DNA from: Phylloscopus collybita
Lineage: Eukaryota; Chordata; Aves; Passeriformes; Phylloscopidae
NCBI GenBank assembly: GCA_027886175.1
Contig: JAJNNQ010000009.1
Coordinates: 22,805,501 to 22,869,500 of the forward strand
Length of the DNA: 64,000 nucleotides
Direction of reading: 5' to 3'
Shown here: one piece after another, positions 52,162 through 64,000 of the stretch
How positions within the stretch are numbered: position 1 is the first letter of the stretch
Layout: each line of letters begins with the position of its first letter
Position numbers and translations under genes: made by a program
The notes under the pieces: model-generated
Databases searched by the model: none
What the model was told of the DNA's origin: nothing
Seen by the model: the letters and a program-made list of their open reading frames with translations, nothing else

Positions 52162-52854
52162 TTTTATGTGCTCCTGAAATATTTGGGTTTTGTTTTAGCT
52201 AGCTTTTGCCTTCTTTCTCAAACTATTCACTTGTTTTCTTTGCTGATGGACAGACTCTCTGCAAAGTAGCCTGGCAAGTGTCTTAGGAGTTTTTGGCTTG
52301 TGCACAATATCACATGGAGAGCTGTTCAATAGATTATTATGTAATTTGGTATGTGGTTCTAAATCTGTGTAAAAAAGTATTACGTCATATAAGTCAAACA
52401 AGACTTCTGCAAGGAGCAAGAAAACCATCTTGTCTAAGTGCAGTTTAGAAGACCTGCTGGACTCAGTAGTTTCTCTATGCAGTGCTTTCATGACATATTA
52501 GCTAGTGAGAAACCTGGCACAATTTGAAGTGTTTATCCAAAATATACTGTGTGAGACTGTTAGGTCTGTCTACTCAGCTGATCCTATTTTTGGTGTTCCT
52601 TGATAATCTTGCTTTGTACCTCACTGTTGAAATGTCAATTTTCATTTCTAGATTTTTCTCCCAAACTGCTCGGGTTCCTATACCTTAACTCTCATTGGAC
52701 AGGTATCTAAAAGTAGATATTCTATAAACTCCACAGGCCATACAGAAAATGTCAGTTTGCTGGCTCTCATTTCAAAACAGTTTGTTTTCTCTCTAGGTCT
52801 AAGTGAGGATCAGGAGAAACAGGAGCTTTACAGTTCCATTAAGAGTCTTTTCTG
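52162..52854. other. Non-coding DNA, nothing recognised
   Basis: AT-rich sequence. A 98-codon minus-strand frame (52195-52491) has no recognisable motif. Confidence 0.45.
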
Positions 52855-52975
52855 AAGGCCTTCAAGGCCAGGTTGGATCAGACTCTGGGTAAGCTGGTCT
52901 AATGGTAAGTGAAACAAGATAATATTTACGGTTCCTTCCAATGCTTACCATTCTACAGTTCTACAATTCTTTGAT
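52855..52975 (+). mobile_element. CR1 LINE 3'-tail fragment, plus strand
   Basis: About 120 bases of the CR1 3' terminus: TTCAAGGCCAGGTTGGATCA (52861-52880), CTCTGGGTAAGCTGGTCTAA, GGTTCCTTCCAATGC, then a decayed tail ATTCTACAGTTCTACAATTC near 52950-52969. The usual segment between the two halves is shortened. It is old and non-coding. Confidence 0.87.
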
Positions 52976-54106
52976 TTTCTAAACTATTTTCTCTGAGCAA
53001 TAAGTAGCAATAAGTATTTCCTGTCTTCCAATTTTTATTTTATCAGTCTAATGGGACAGAGGAGCTGAGGTACCATTTTGAATGAAGACAACACAAGTAT
53101 GATTATTAAAGTACTTCAAATAATATTTTAAAGCATTTTTCAGTCATACAAACTTTCTTATATATAGATAAAATTGGTGCTTTTGCCAGCAAATATATTA
53201 GAAAGATGTCTTTTCCCAATATACAGATGTCTCTTGATATACTGCAGTTTTTAAAGAAGACAAAATTTCAGGAAATCTGCGACTTATGAATATGAGGGAA
53301 AAGACAAAATTTGCAGTAAACACTGTATGGTTATAAAGACATACAAACTGTTCACTGCAGAGAGAAAACAGAAAATGGAAGTGCAGATAACACTGAGAAA
53401 TGGGGCTAAGGGTGGCAATTTTCATAACTGGTATTGAAAATAACAACAAAAACTACTCAACTACCAATTAATAGAGACTAAAGCTGCAGTTTAAGGTTGA
53501 CTATGATGTTGAATGATATACAATTTACCTGAATCTAAGCATAGCTGGGCTTGATAATACTGATAAATGTTGGTTTGGGGTTTTTTAATAATGTGCTAGG
53601 TAACACTTCCATGCAAATTTGTTCACATGCATGCTTGCCATTATAAAGACTGAAGCTGAAAGAAGGAGTATAGAAAGCAAAAAAACCATTATTTTTTTCA
53701 AAATTCACTTCTCATGTAGAACAGAAGTTTGAGCAGCCACAGCTGTATTTAAAACAAATTAAGCAAAGATGGATGAAAAGATTTTTTCTTCCTTCCTCCT
53801 GAAATATATTTATGTTGGTTTTACTTTTAGATTTCCTTTTAAAGAAATGCCATTTTAATTGGCATAATCTTTTGAAGCAGAACATTTGCCACTTTTTAAA
53901 CAATACCCAGTGGAACAGAAATAGCATGTGTAAATGTGTACCACTTATTTTTCCTCACCTTGCACCTAGTTTATTATGTAGAGTATAGAAACAAAGGCAG
54001 TTATGCAAGGGACAAAACAGAATTTGTTGAAGGTACATATATTGCACTAATTTGCACCAGAGTATAGTTCATTAATTCCATTGTCTTTTTATAATCTCCT
54101 GCTAGA
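52976..54106. other. Non-coding DNA, nothing recognised
   Basis: AT-rich sequence. A short GCAATAAGTA direct repeat occurs near 52998-53018. Confidence 0.45.
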
Positions 54107-54114
54107 TTCTCTCT

Positions 54115-54166
<52 letters not shown>

Positions 54167-54175
54167 CCTTCTCTT
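54107..54175 (+). repeat. Pure polypyrimidine tract with a 49-base T run
   Basis: From 54107 to 54175 there is no purine. A TTCTCTCTCTC lead-in, 49 consecutive T (54118-54166) and a CCTTCTCTT end make the tract. It is a hypervariable simple repeat, and its stated length may be affected by sequencing slippage. Confidence 0.92.
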
Positions 54176-54430
54176 GGTAATGTAAATTCATTCTCTATCC
54201 TGAGCTAAGAAGTTAAGAAGATTTAGGTCATGATAAAATGCTCCAGTACCAATGACTATCAGTAGATGTAAGCCTATGAAAAGGATTCAGTTTCTCAGTT
54301 AACTATGAAGAGATCTGACTCCACAGCCTTTTTTCATTCATTTTCAAGACATGCAGTGAAAATACTACCTTTCCATAATTTCTACATCTAGGACATGTAA
54401 ATGGGCACAGCCACTTCTGTCTTAAATTTG

Positions 54431-54487
54431 CAGAGCATACTAGCCACTGTGAAGAAAATTAACCCTACCCCAGCCAAAATCAGCACA
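54431..54487 (-). mobile_element. Edge fragment of the same LTR family, minus strand
   Basis: The minus strand begins TGTGCTGATTTTGGCTGGGG at 54487 and continues GGTTAATTTTCTTCACAGTGG. This parallels the first 55-60 bases of the LTR at 18.9 kb. Similarity stops near 54431. It is a small remnant of an old endogenous retrovirus insertion, or a truncated solo LTR. Confidence 0.72.
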
Positions 54488-57400
54488 ATTGGATGTCAAA
54501 CAATGGCCTTACAGTAAATGTGTTTTCTTTAAGTAATCAAGAATGAGGTGTTTGCCTGCAAGGGGTTTGTCTGTAAGTTGAAACAAGCTCAATTAAACAA
54601 AATCTCACATCTTAATCATGGACTGATAAAATGCCTATGTCTTAACCTCTTTCACTGATAAGGACAAATCAAAAGGACATTTATTCCGTTGTTATTACTG
54701 AATACAATTTTCTCAGTGAATTAAAATGGGCTAAGTTAAAAAAAAATATATATATAAAAAGCATAATTCTTTCAAGTGGTGTGTACTATTAAGATGGGAA
54801 TCAGAAGCAGGCATGATAAACAATAGAAACTGCCAAATCATGTATTTAAACACAAAGAAATTTCTAGGTTCATAAACAATCCTTTCATATGGGCCAACAC
54901 ATGGACAGTAGATAGCATCTTAATACTAGGTTACTTTTAAATTCTACCATTATAAAATAAATTTTCAAGAAAGAGATGCTTAAACCATGATCATATATTG
55001 CTGACTCTGAAAGTAGAAGCAGCAGATATGGAAGATACCCATTGCTAGAAGGCATAGAGGTATGCACATTTTCCACCCTAATTGATAACCCTTATTCAGT
55101 CTGAAGGGAATGTTTTTCTTCAAATTTCACTTCTTCCAAATTCCCCAAATGGCTGAATCTGGGCCAGAGGATTAATGATGAAAGAAAGGGGTAGGTGAAA
55201 AGATGACTCCCAAGCTTCATGTGTAGGCTGATAACAACTCTGTGTTCAGTTTCTTAATCTGTTTCTACATTTTACTAGATACAGATGCTGTATTAAAAAA
55301 TCATGCTATTGTAAACTCACAGTCCTGGTCATGTTCTGGCTTCAACAGGGGATATTTACCTTGATTATGTGAAAAATATTCTGTAGTATTACCAAAGATA
55401 TGATATCTGCATGGTCTGTTCAGCCTCTGCAGTCCTCTGAATCAAGTCAAAGATTAGTCAGAGTAGGGTTCATGGTGATTTCACAAATTAAACTATATTA
55501 CTAGTTCTTCAAATGTAACAAGAAATGGTTTCAAAACACCATGCACTTTTTTTCTTTAATAGCAATTGTCACAGTATTTCTACCATGAATAAATTTTCCT
55601 GGAAAAAAACTTCCATGAGGACAATTTTGAGATACTGTGAGAAATGCCAATGAGATGCAGATGCAGCCCTTGCTTGACCTAGGAAATGTCCAGATATATT
55701 TTATGGGGATTAGCTAGCTGTACCTCAGCCTTGAGGATTTATGAGTGTTGCCTAGGAACAACTCTGTTTATTTATTTCAGTGCATACTCAGTCATTAAAA
55801 CAAGTCACTGGCAGCTAGAAAGAAAAAGTGTTCTCAAATTACTAGTGATGCATTCTCAAGAGAGATGGAGTGGATCCCTAGTCATAGACTTTAGTGCTGT
55901 GCATTGTGAAACTCCTTCCTCTTGTAGGCTATGAAAACATTTCCTTTGAAATGTAATGGTTCTGTGTCTGTGAGTCTGCATGGAGTTTTTCCTCGTTTTC
56001 TATTCTTTTTTATGTCTCAGCGGATGCCATCAAGGAGGCAGAATACACTTTTTTATTTGATCAACCATCCCAAACCCTGTGCTTGGTTTCCTCTTTCCTC
56101 ATGCTCTCAGCTCTCCTGTTTAGATACTCTTCCTCGAGAGTGCCATCTAAGTTGCATTCTTTACCTGCAATGATTTATCAGCAACTCTAACACCTTTAAG
56201 ATATAGAGAGTACATAGAAAACATACTAATGGGAGGAAAAGGAGGAGAAGGGCATACCAGAAACACCCAGAGACTTTGGAAAATATTCAAAAGTAAAACT
56301 AGGCAGAAAAAAAAAATATGTTTCCTAGAGGAAAACAACATATCTGGAAGAAAAATATATGGAAAGAATACAGACAGACTCCAGCAAAGAGAACTGCCTC
56401 TGGTACATGTCTGACCTTGTTTCTTGCAATCTTACATGTTGCAGGTTCAAGGGAAGCACAGTGTTAAGGAGCTCAAACAGAAGAAGTGTGAAAGAAGTCT
56501 ATCTGTCTAAATAACTTTATTTATAGTAGGTTTAGGTACCTGTCAAATGTATTCATTACCTCTCAATAATAATATTTCATCTGTGAACATACAGTCTGCA
56601 AACTAATGCAAGACTGGATGAGTTTCTGGGTGCAGAGATACTTGTTAGGGTATCTGGTCAAAGAGCACTTGGGCAAAGTGCCTGAGTCTGACAAAAATCA
56701 CTTGTCCTTGAATGAGACAAGATATGGACTTATTGCCACAAATGCTGCCCAGGGAAAAAGCCTGCAGAAAAACATCAATGCTGTCAGTACAAGTCTGCTG
56801 CAGCAGCTTCTTCTCAGTCTCAGTTAGCAATATGGCTTGGGCTGCCTGGGTCCTGCACCTTGAAAGTATTTCCTGATGGGTATCTGCTAAACACTTAAGA
56901 AATCTAGGATAAAGGGGGTGCTTCTTGTCATCTTTGAGTGATGGAGTTGAGAAACGTGGCAAGGTGGCCTGTGGATGCCAGTCAAGCAGGTCCAGTGCTG
57001 GAAGTCACAGCTCTGGAGGAGAGCTTGTGAGAAAAAAAAAGCAGCTCCAGGAAAATGGGAAGGGACTGTGTGGGGGGGTTCTGCAGTGGCAAGTGGGAGC
57101 AATGGAACTCCAGAGGATCAAACAACCTATAGCTGGATTATCAATACTGATATTTCACTTGGAAAGAAAGGGTGTTAGGAGACTGCTAGGTTCAGAGACA
57201 GGCAGCTCTACTAATTGTTTCTTGCCATGGGTGGTCACACAGAAGTTGAGTATAAAAGATGCTGGTAGTTACAAAATAAGCAGTAACAGCTAAAATGCTT
57301 TTAAGTTTCTCATTTTCTGAGCAAAATATCATGTTTTTATGAACTCTCTGCCTGCTGGCATCCTTTGGCCTCACTCCTTACACTAGTCCTGCTCTACCAG

Positions 57401-60400
57401 ACTGCATCTTTAGGGCATCCCCTTTCTCTTCTCAGTCAGTGCTGTCTTTTCTGGTTACACTGAGTTTAGGGCCAGAATCAATAACATAGGTAAGGCATGA
57501 ATAATTTATATCCGCCAGGATCAGTTTTGGTCTCCCACAGGAGCCTATGACAGTGATAATTTTGTAAACTCATCCCTCAGGTTTGTGTACTCACTCTGCC
57601 ACTTCACAACATACAGAGTCACGAGACAACCTATACTTCTTGAAACCTGTATTTCAGCTCTTTGCTTCGTCAATAAAAAATTGATTCTGGAGAGGGGTCT
57701 TATTGATATTGTAGGAAGTTTAGCCTCATTATTTTTCTTCTCATTTTCCTGCTTGAATTCAGTTCTAAAATACCTATGTAACATCTCCTGCTATATGAAA
57801 CAAAATATATATTTGGCTTGATTCCAGCTATATTTCTTTTGGATTTATAGTTTTTAGATGTCTTCCATTAAATAAACACTGATTTGCATTACCTTGAGTA
57901 CAACTTCACCAGCTGTTATCCCAGGCTTCAGCAATATCCTCTAAAATGTCTCTCAGTTATTGCAAAGTTAGCCCACAGCAGCAGACAGGTTAGATAACCT
58001 GACTCATGTTAACAACCAATTTTTTCCCCATCTATTTAATAGCCCATGAAGTTTAAAAGCCAGGTTCCTCAATTACTCTTTGCATTTCAACCATTTTATT
58101 CTGGTAACATCTCCCTGTAAAAATGAGATAACATGCTGTAAAGATAAAAGTGTACCAAAGTGCACTTTATTGAATGTCTGCATTGTGGGGGTTTTGCATG
58201 TCAGAGCTGCTGTGCTATTTGAAGACTACTTGAAATAAGCCTTTTAATTTGTCTGCACATCAAATGTTCTGAAAATGTGAAACTGGGGCTTAGACTGTCA
58301 GTAGTTTGGTTAGCTCACAGTGTATTGTCTCCAGTCTTATTTCTTTAATGTGCATGGTGATAACAATGACTAAAATTCATCTGCTGTCTTGTGTCAATAT
58401 ATTTCAACAACAATTAACAATTGATTGCTGGAAAGTTTCCTTGTATTTCTTTCTTGAATATAGAATCACTAAAGCAGTGTCAGGGTATATTGGCATAATA
58501 GCTCCTGGGTCATCTGTGGTGCCCATTTTTGTACGAAACATGCCTTTTCACCATCTCTGGCTGTTATAGAAGTTCACAGTGTTTATAAAGAGGAAAAACG
58601 TCAGGAAACTGTTCCAGTGTGCTGCAGGCTTTCTGAGAACAGATGTCAGTTAGACATAAAAAACCCCTTGGCTCAACTGAGTTTACCTTATAGGCATCCT
58701 TGGGCTATTAGAAAAACAACCTTGACTTCTGTTTCCCATCACATAGAATTAGTTTGCTGTTGACTTCATGCTTGATCTAACACCACTGAATTTAGTAGTC
58801 TTATGCCGGGGATGAGTTTGGCCCTTGGTCTTTAAAGCAATCTTTCCCCTTGTGTGTAACAAAAACACCATATGGTGAGTCCTTGGCTTGGTATCCATAG
58901 CTCAGCTTGCTATCACTCCTTTGTGATGCTGTTGTTGTAAAAGGTTAGAGCCTGCAGATCTGGTTCAGTCAATTCAAAATCTACAGCAACAGAGGGTGAA
59001 AAAGGAGTTAACAAAGAGCTTCATCCATACAAGTCCTCCTGCTCAGACTCCGGGGGTTTTACATCATATAGGTTGAATGGTTTACTGGTTATGAAGTCAT
59101 GGACTTGAGATGCACATACAGAATCAGAAAAACAATCCTCTTCTTAAAACTGTTCAGTTATTCCTGTTGAAACTGTAACTACAGTTACATCACTATATCT
59201 GCTGAATTTAATTGTCCAAAGTGCTTTTTCCCTATACAGGTAAAAACCTGTGCTTGCATGTTGCAAACTAGGTGGAATTGCCAGTTTCTTCAAAGTCTCT
59301 CCAGTTTCCTCCCTAAAGCCATACCCAGCACAAACCCTGTGCCATGAACTGCAGAGCTGAACCTTTGCTTTTTGCCACCTGCCTTGTAGCAGGATTAGCT
59401 CCTTTTTGGTCTGTTATGCCAACCCTTGACTTGCTGTTTGTCTCAAGCATGTTTCCAGTTTCACTGCTGAGCTGCATGTGGAAAATAGCTTGCAGATAAA
59501 AAAAATGTCAGTTTGATGCTTTCAGCTCTCCCCTGAAGCTATTCTAACATATTCAAAAAACTTCCACGGTTGGATATCAAAATACCAAACTAAGATTTTT
59601 TTCTTATTTCAAGATAGGTTATACGTAAGGTTCCCTTATATATAAAGAATGATCTTGTTTTATCCAAAATTTTAGGAAGTGTTGGAACTCTTTTGCAAAT
59701 AAATTAATTAGTTTTTCACTTGAAAATCAATCCTTTAGGGAATTTTCATGCTGTTTCAATCATGCACTTGTCTCAGCTAAGCTCAGAGACAGAGAGACAG
59801 CTCTTCAAACTTCCAGTATCATTAAAATTCACAGAGCATTTATGAAAGAAGAACCATTAAAAGATTTATTTCAATGTTACTGGTGGGGTTGTTTTCTCTT
59901 GTTTTTAATAATTGATGGTTCTTTTTCCTGCAGAATGAGTTTATATACTTGAAGTATGGCAGAGGAAAATTCACAAGCATAGATGAGCTCAAGAGGTGCT
60001 ACCTCTTCTGGGTCCCTCCTCATTTGAGGGGGAGAGGCAAATTTTCTGAAGAGCAGTTCCAGAATAAGAGCCCATTTTAAGGCACATAAATCTTATCCCA
60101 AAGGAGCTGTCTCTGTCAGTTGACAACAGGCCTGGAGGATAAATTCTCCAGTACTAAAGTTAGCGTTTGTGGACACCCTTTCCCATTGCAGGGCTTTTTA
60201 CTGAACAATCACCTACTTTCTATTTCACAGATTTCTGCCTCATTGGGTGCACTGAAGGGAAGAACAGGCTGTGTCAGTACTTATTTATTTTTCCTGCCAG
60301 CCACTCTGTCAACCTGTGGTCTTTTGCTTTATTTACTGCCAACTGTTCAGACCCTGCTTGGAGTGCAGAAATCATATCATTTTGCAATCCAACTGTGAGA

Positions 60401-63400
60401 TGAGATTAGGATTGTTCTCCTTTTACTAATCAGGACATGAAGGGCAGTGAAATTACAAACATAAAAGAAAACTATAAACACCTTGAGACACATGAGCAGG
60501 GCTTGAATGTTCAGAGCAGACCTCCTGTGGCTGGGGCAGTAGCTGATAAACATTATGGAGTTTTCATTCTCTGTATGAACTGGTACCAGTGGAGGATGAG
60601 ATCCACAACTTAGCAGAGGATTTTCCAGCTTTGATGGCTGGTGTGTCTCTGTGTGGGTCCATTTCTGCTCTTGGAGAGATGCTTGGCCCTCCTCTAGGCC
60701 AGCATTTCCCTGTCCCTTCAGCTTATTCCTCTTATGAACTTCTTAGAGGCTCTCTCTGTATAACCCTGAATGCCATACCCTCATCTGCAGATCTTTATTT
60801 AACCCTTTGCATCCTTTATTCATCTCTTTACATGTGCTCACTATTTTCAGTCTTGCTGTCCTAGTTTCACTGTATACTCCCCCAGCATACTTTTTGCTCA
60901 TCTGGGTTTTTTGCCTTGTAAGGCTGCATTTCCCCATTTCACAGGCTGCTGTGCTTTCTCCTGGGCTCCAGCAATAGCCACATTTAGAGCTGTGGAAAGT
61001 GCATTCTCATAGACCTGCTGCTCATAGCAGGGATAAGTAATAATTTCAATAAGTAAAAAGTCCTGCTTCAGAGGCAATTTGGACACTCTTCAGAAGGAGG
61101 AGCTCTGACAATGTGACAAAGTAAGGATTTTTTTGCAGGCTAGTAAGTTGACCATGCTTTCATAGGCATTTTTTGAAACAGCTGCTTTCCTGAGTCAAAG
61201 CAGGAATATATTGGAAAGCTTTATTCCACAGAGTCTTGGTCTCAATGGAATGTAAACCAATTACTAGTCCTTGCTGCTATTGTTGGAAACTTTTTTAGAG
61301 AAACTTTCTAAAAGAAATTCTGTCTGAAGTGCATTTGCTGACATGGAAAATTTTAGCAGCAACAGCTGAAATTTGACAAACTGGTAGATAATTGAATGCA
61401 GGATCTTATACAGAAAGTGTTAGATGGCAGCCGTTTTTATGCTCATATTCCTACTCAGCTCCATTTATAATGTGCCACTTTTCAATTGCTACAGTAATGG
61501 ATGAGAAAAATATTACTCAACTTTTCATCATTTTCTAGCAATTATAAATGGAATAATTACATTATTAAGTGTATCAAAATTTTCACATAAAAAGTGTTGG
61601 TGGTTTCAGGATATTCTTATTTGGCTTTTAATGACAAAATGCATTTTGGAATAAAAACAATAGAATACGTAGTAATGATAATTTTTTAAGCTATTACGAA
61701 TATGTGTTATTTTTGGTACTCAAGTTCTATGCTTTTTCTACTTTTTGTATTGTTTGGTTTTACACATATTAATGTGGAAACACTGTTGCAGAGAAATTGT
61801 GTTAGCAGGAAAAGCAGGTTATTCTTTTTAAGGTAATTGTTTTGTTGAGTCAACATACACTGCTTCCTCTTTCTCTAGACTGCTGCAACTCATAGGAAGA
61901 TTATGAGTCACCAAGCAGCAGACCTCTGTAAACAGAATTGGAAATTGGATTTGTAAGGGCTTTTCCATTTAGGCATGGAAGCTGTTCTAAAACCAGAAGC
62001 ATTGTTTGAATCTTCATGTAACTGTTGTAATGTAATTACAGCTAATAAAGAAAGTTTAAGCGGCTATTTGGGCAGAGCAGATGAAATAGTCAGATATAAA
62101 CCCCATGTTTATCAGAGGAAGTAGCTGTTTAGCTGGAAGGGCTTGTATCTCTATTTAATTTCTTTTCCGTGACACAAGAAGACAATGTTCAGCCTTAACC
62201 AATACAGAATAGACAATCTCAAAGAAGCCCTGAGGTATTTTGTTTCAATACCCTTCCTTTAACAAATGCAAACTGGCACTCTCCAGTAACTGTGAGTACG
62301 CAAAAACGCAGGTTGGGGCTTTTCCTCTGACTGCAGAAACTAAGGAGTAATCAACTGAATACTCCACAGAGCTCCTACCCATCTGCCATATGACACAATT
62401 TAATAAACTGCATTTTTTGTAATCCCCAGACAAAATTTTCACATCTGTTAGCTGCATTAGCCACCTGGGCTTGTGATAATATTTCTGAAGTATTTTAAAA
62501 TAAATGTGTTTCAAAAAAGTTAGTGCATTTCTTTGAAATTGTCTATCAGAAAAATGCATTCTCAAGGTCTGAGTTTTCAGTGATTACAAATCAGTTTTCT
62601 CACCTTCAGTTGCTCTCAAGCAACAGGACAGCTCCTGGGAATCATGAGCATAGATATTTATATGCTATAAGTTATGCAGGAAATGGGTCTAGACAGTACC
62701 TGTTTTCCTCCTATGGTAATATCTCTAAGTTTCCAACTACACAGGCAAACAAAAATAAAAATAAAAAAGAATGCTTACTCGCACCGTATTTCTCAGCCCT
62801 TGAAATGAACTTCAAGTTTAGCAGTGCTTACAGTTGCAGGGTAGTGCTTGCTCATGATGGGAGCACAAGGCAGCTTGCCTTGCACAAGCTATTGACTTTT
62901 CATTTCTTTATTTTGTGGCAGGGACTCAGAGCACTTCAGCTGTATTTTCTTTCTGTGAAGCAGAACTCTAGGTCTGTTTTTGTCAATGGCTAAAAATAGC
63001 TGAGAAAACAGATGTTTCCTTAATGGGAAAGGAGAAAATAGGGCTGGGGCTGTAACTTGTCCTATTAACACTACCAGACAATTACCTAAGTTTCCTGAAC
63101 TCATGTGTATATTCTGCCTTTAAGATGTTCAGTAACACTGATGAAAAGACACGTGATGTAGTTTTTATGAGCAGCAATACTGAAAATATATGTATGTTAC
63201 AGCAGAGCATCCAATGGCTTTAGTATTTCTGATACAGAGATTAGTACATACATGTTTTATTGAGAAATAGTATTTAGTTTCTGAGACATCAGCAGAGTGC
63301 AGGGTCACTTTATTATTTTTTTCAATTCATTGAATGTGAAGAAACAACTAGGAGTTTTAACTTGGTATCATTGAAATATCATTTTTCTTAGGTAGTGTTC

Positions 63401-64000
63401 TTGGGAAGGTAAATTTTATCTTTATTATATACTTTACACAGTTTCCACAAGGACTAAATGATTATTAATAGCAGACCTTGCACATGTAATGAGCACCTGC
63501 TATGCAGTGTGGGTCAGAGTTTTTGATGAAACATTACAAAACACTTACTATAATTAGTACAAATAGACCTTTCAAAAAGCTGCCCTGTCTGTAGAGAATC
63601 AGATTCTGAAATTTGCTTTGTGGTGGTTACCTGCTGATTTAAACAAGTTTCTGGCTGTTTGGGCAACATTTATTAAATTGTCAGCTTTTCTGGAGAAGTG
63701 CTTAGCAGTTGTGGTTATAACCATGCAGAAATGTCTGTGTTTGATTATTTGATTAAGCCAATTTTCCATTTATACATCTGTGCTATCTTTGACAATGGCT
63801 TGTATGAAATGATTCAAAGGGAAATGCCTCCTAAAAAAGTACAAAACCTCATCCTTGATTGAAAGTTTCTCGTTAGTAGTCCTCTACTGAATTCCCCGTA
63901 TGACATCTAAAATGGGTGGTTCTTTTCTAATTTAGCTCTCTACTTTAGCTTATTTCTTGTGGAAAATCTTTGATCAAACATGTGTTGTATGGACCAGCAT
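54488..64000. other. Long non-coding stretch, no recognisable element
   Basis: About 9.5 kb without a repeat family that I can name, apart from small A/T patches (for example 54739-54763). Frames of up to 156 codons (62523-62993) show no motif and are within what chance gives in this composition. The low repeat content at about 61300-62200 could fit conserved non-coding DNA, which cannot be judged from one sequence. Confidence 0.5.

Noticed and set aside
60404..60465. Possible second MIR-like remnant
   Set aside because: Only a loose resemblance to the core region. No alignment over more than short words.
61380..62110. Repeat-free AT-rich stretch that looks like conserved non-coding DNA
   Set aside because: Conservation cannot be seen in a single sequence, and composition alone is not evidence.
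1..64000. A novel defence, mobile or biosynthetic gene system
   Set aside because: The sequence is vertebrate, AT-rich and non-coding apart from dead retroelements. No cluster of genes or organised repeats supports such a system.

Overview
This window reads as an avian nuclear genome, most likely a songbird. It is AT-rich and non-coding, and it is scattered with decayed CR1 (Chicken Repeat 1) LINE fragments. One CR1 copy ends in four perfect ATTCTGTG octamers. There is a solo retroviral LTR of a kind common in birds. A short SINE joins the 3' half of a tRNA-Ile-like sequence to a CR1 3' tail, the arrangement I know from the zebra finch TguSINE1 family. There is no operon structure and no bacterial or viral gene organisation. 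I found no exon of a cellular gene that I can name, no rRNA or tRNA gene, and no CRISPR array. The window is probably intergenic or lies in a very long intron.

Layout. 1.2-2.2 kb: old plus-strand CR1 copy (RT region to 3' end). 2.8 kb: G/T-rich tract. 4.8-5.2 kb: an unassigned open frame behind a splice-acceptor-like sequence. 14.15-14.85 kb: GC-rich, probably LTR-derived insertion. 17.1-17.3 kb: minus-strand CR1 with an internal deletion. 18.4-19.0 kb: minus-strand solo LTR. 23.7-24.1 kb: minus-strand CR1 3' end. 27.7 kb: tRNA/CR1 chimeric SINE, minus strand. 36.7-38.4 kb: the best-preserved element, a 5'-truncated CR1 with an intact RT core but several frameshifts, followed by a TA-rich microsatellite. 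39.4-39.8 kb: two G-run clusters. 42.3-42.6 kb: old CR1 RT fragment. 49.9-50.4 kb: two CR1 fragments in opposite orientation. 52.1 kb: a perfect 17-bp inverted repeat. 52.9 kb: CR1 tail. 54.1 kb: a 69-nt pure pyrimidine tract. 54.4 kb: LTR edge fragment. From 54.5 kb to the end I see no recognisable element.

Working relations. The only functional logic visible is among retroelements. CR1 encodes a reverse transcriptase that recognises its own 3' tail, and the SINE carries a CR1-type tail, so it is expected to have been moved by CR1 enzymes. Every copy here is truncated or frame-broken and presumed dead. I did not find a convincing undescribed system. The items most worth checking are the perfect hairpin at 52.1 kb, the chimeric SINE, the GC-rich LTR-like block and the paired G-run clusters.
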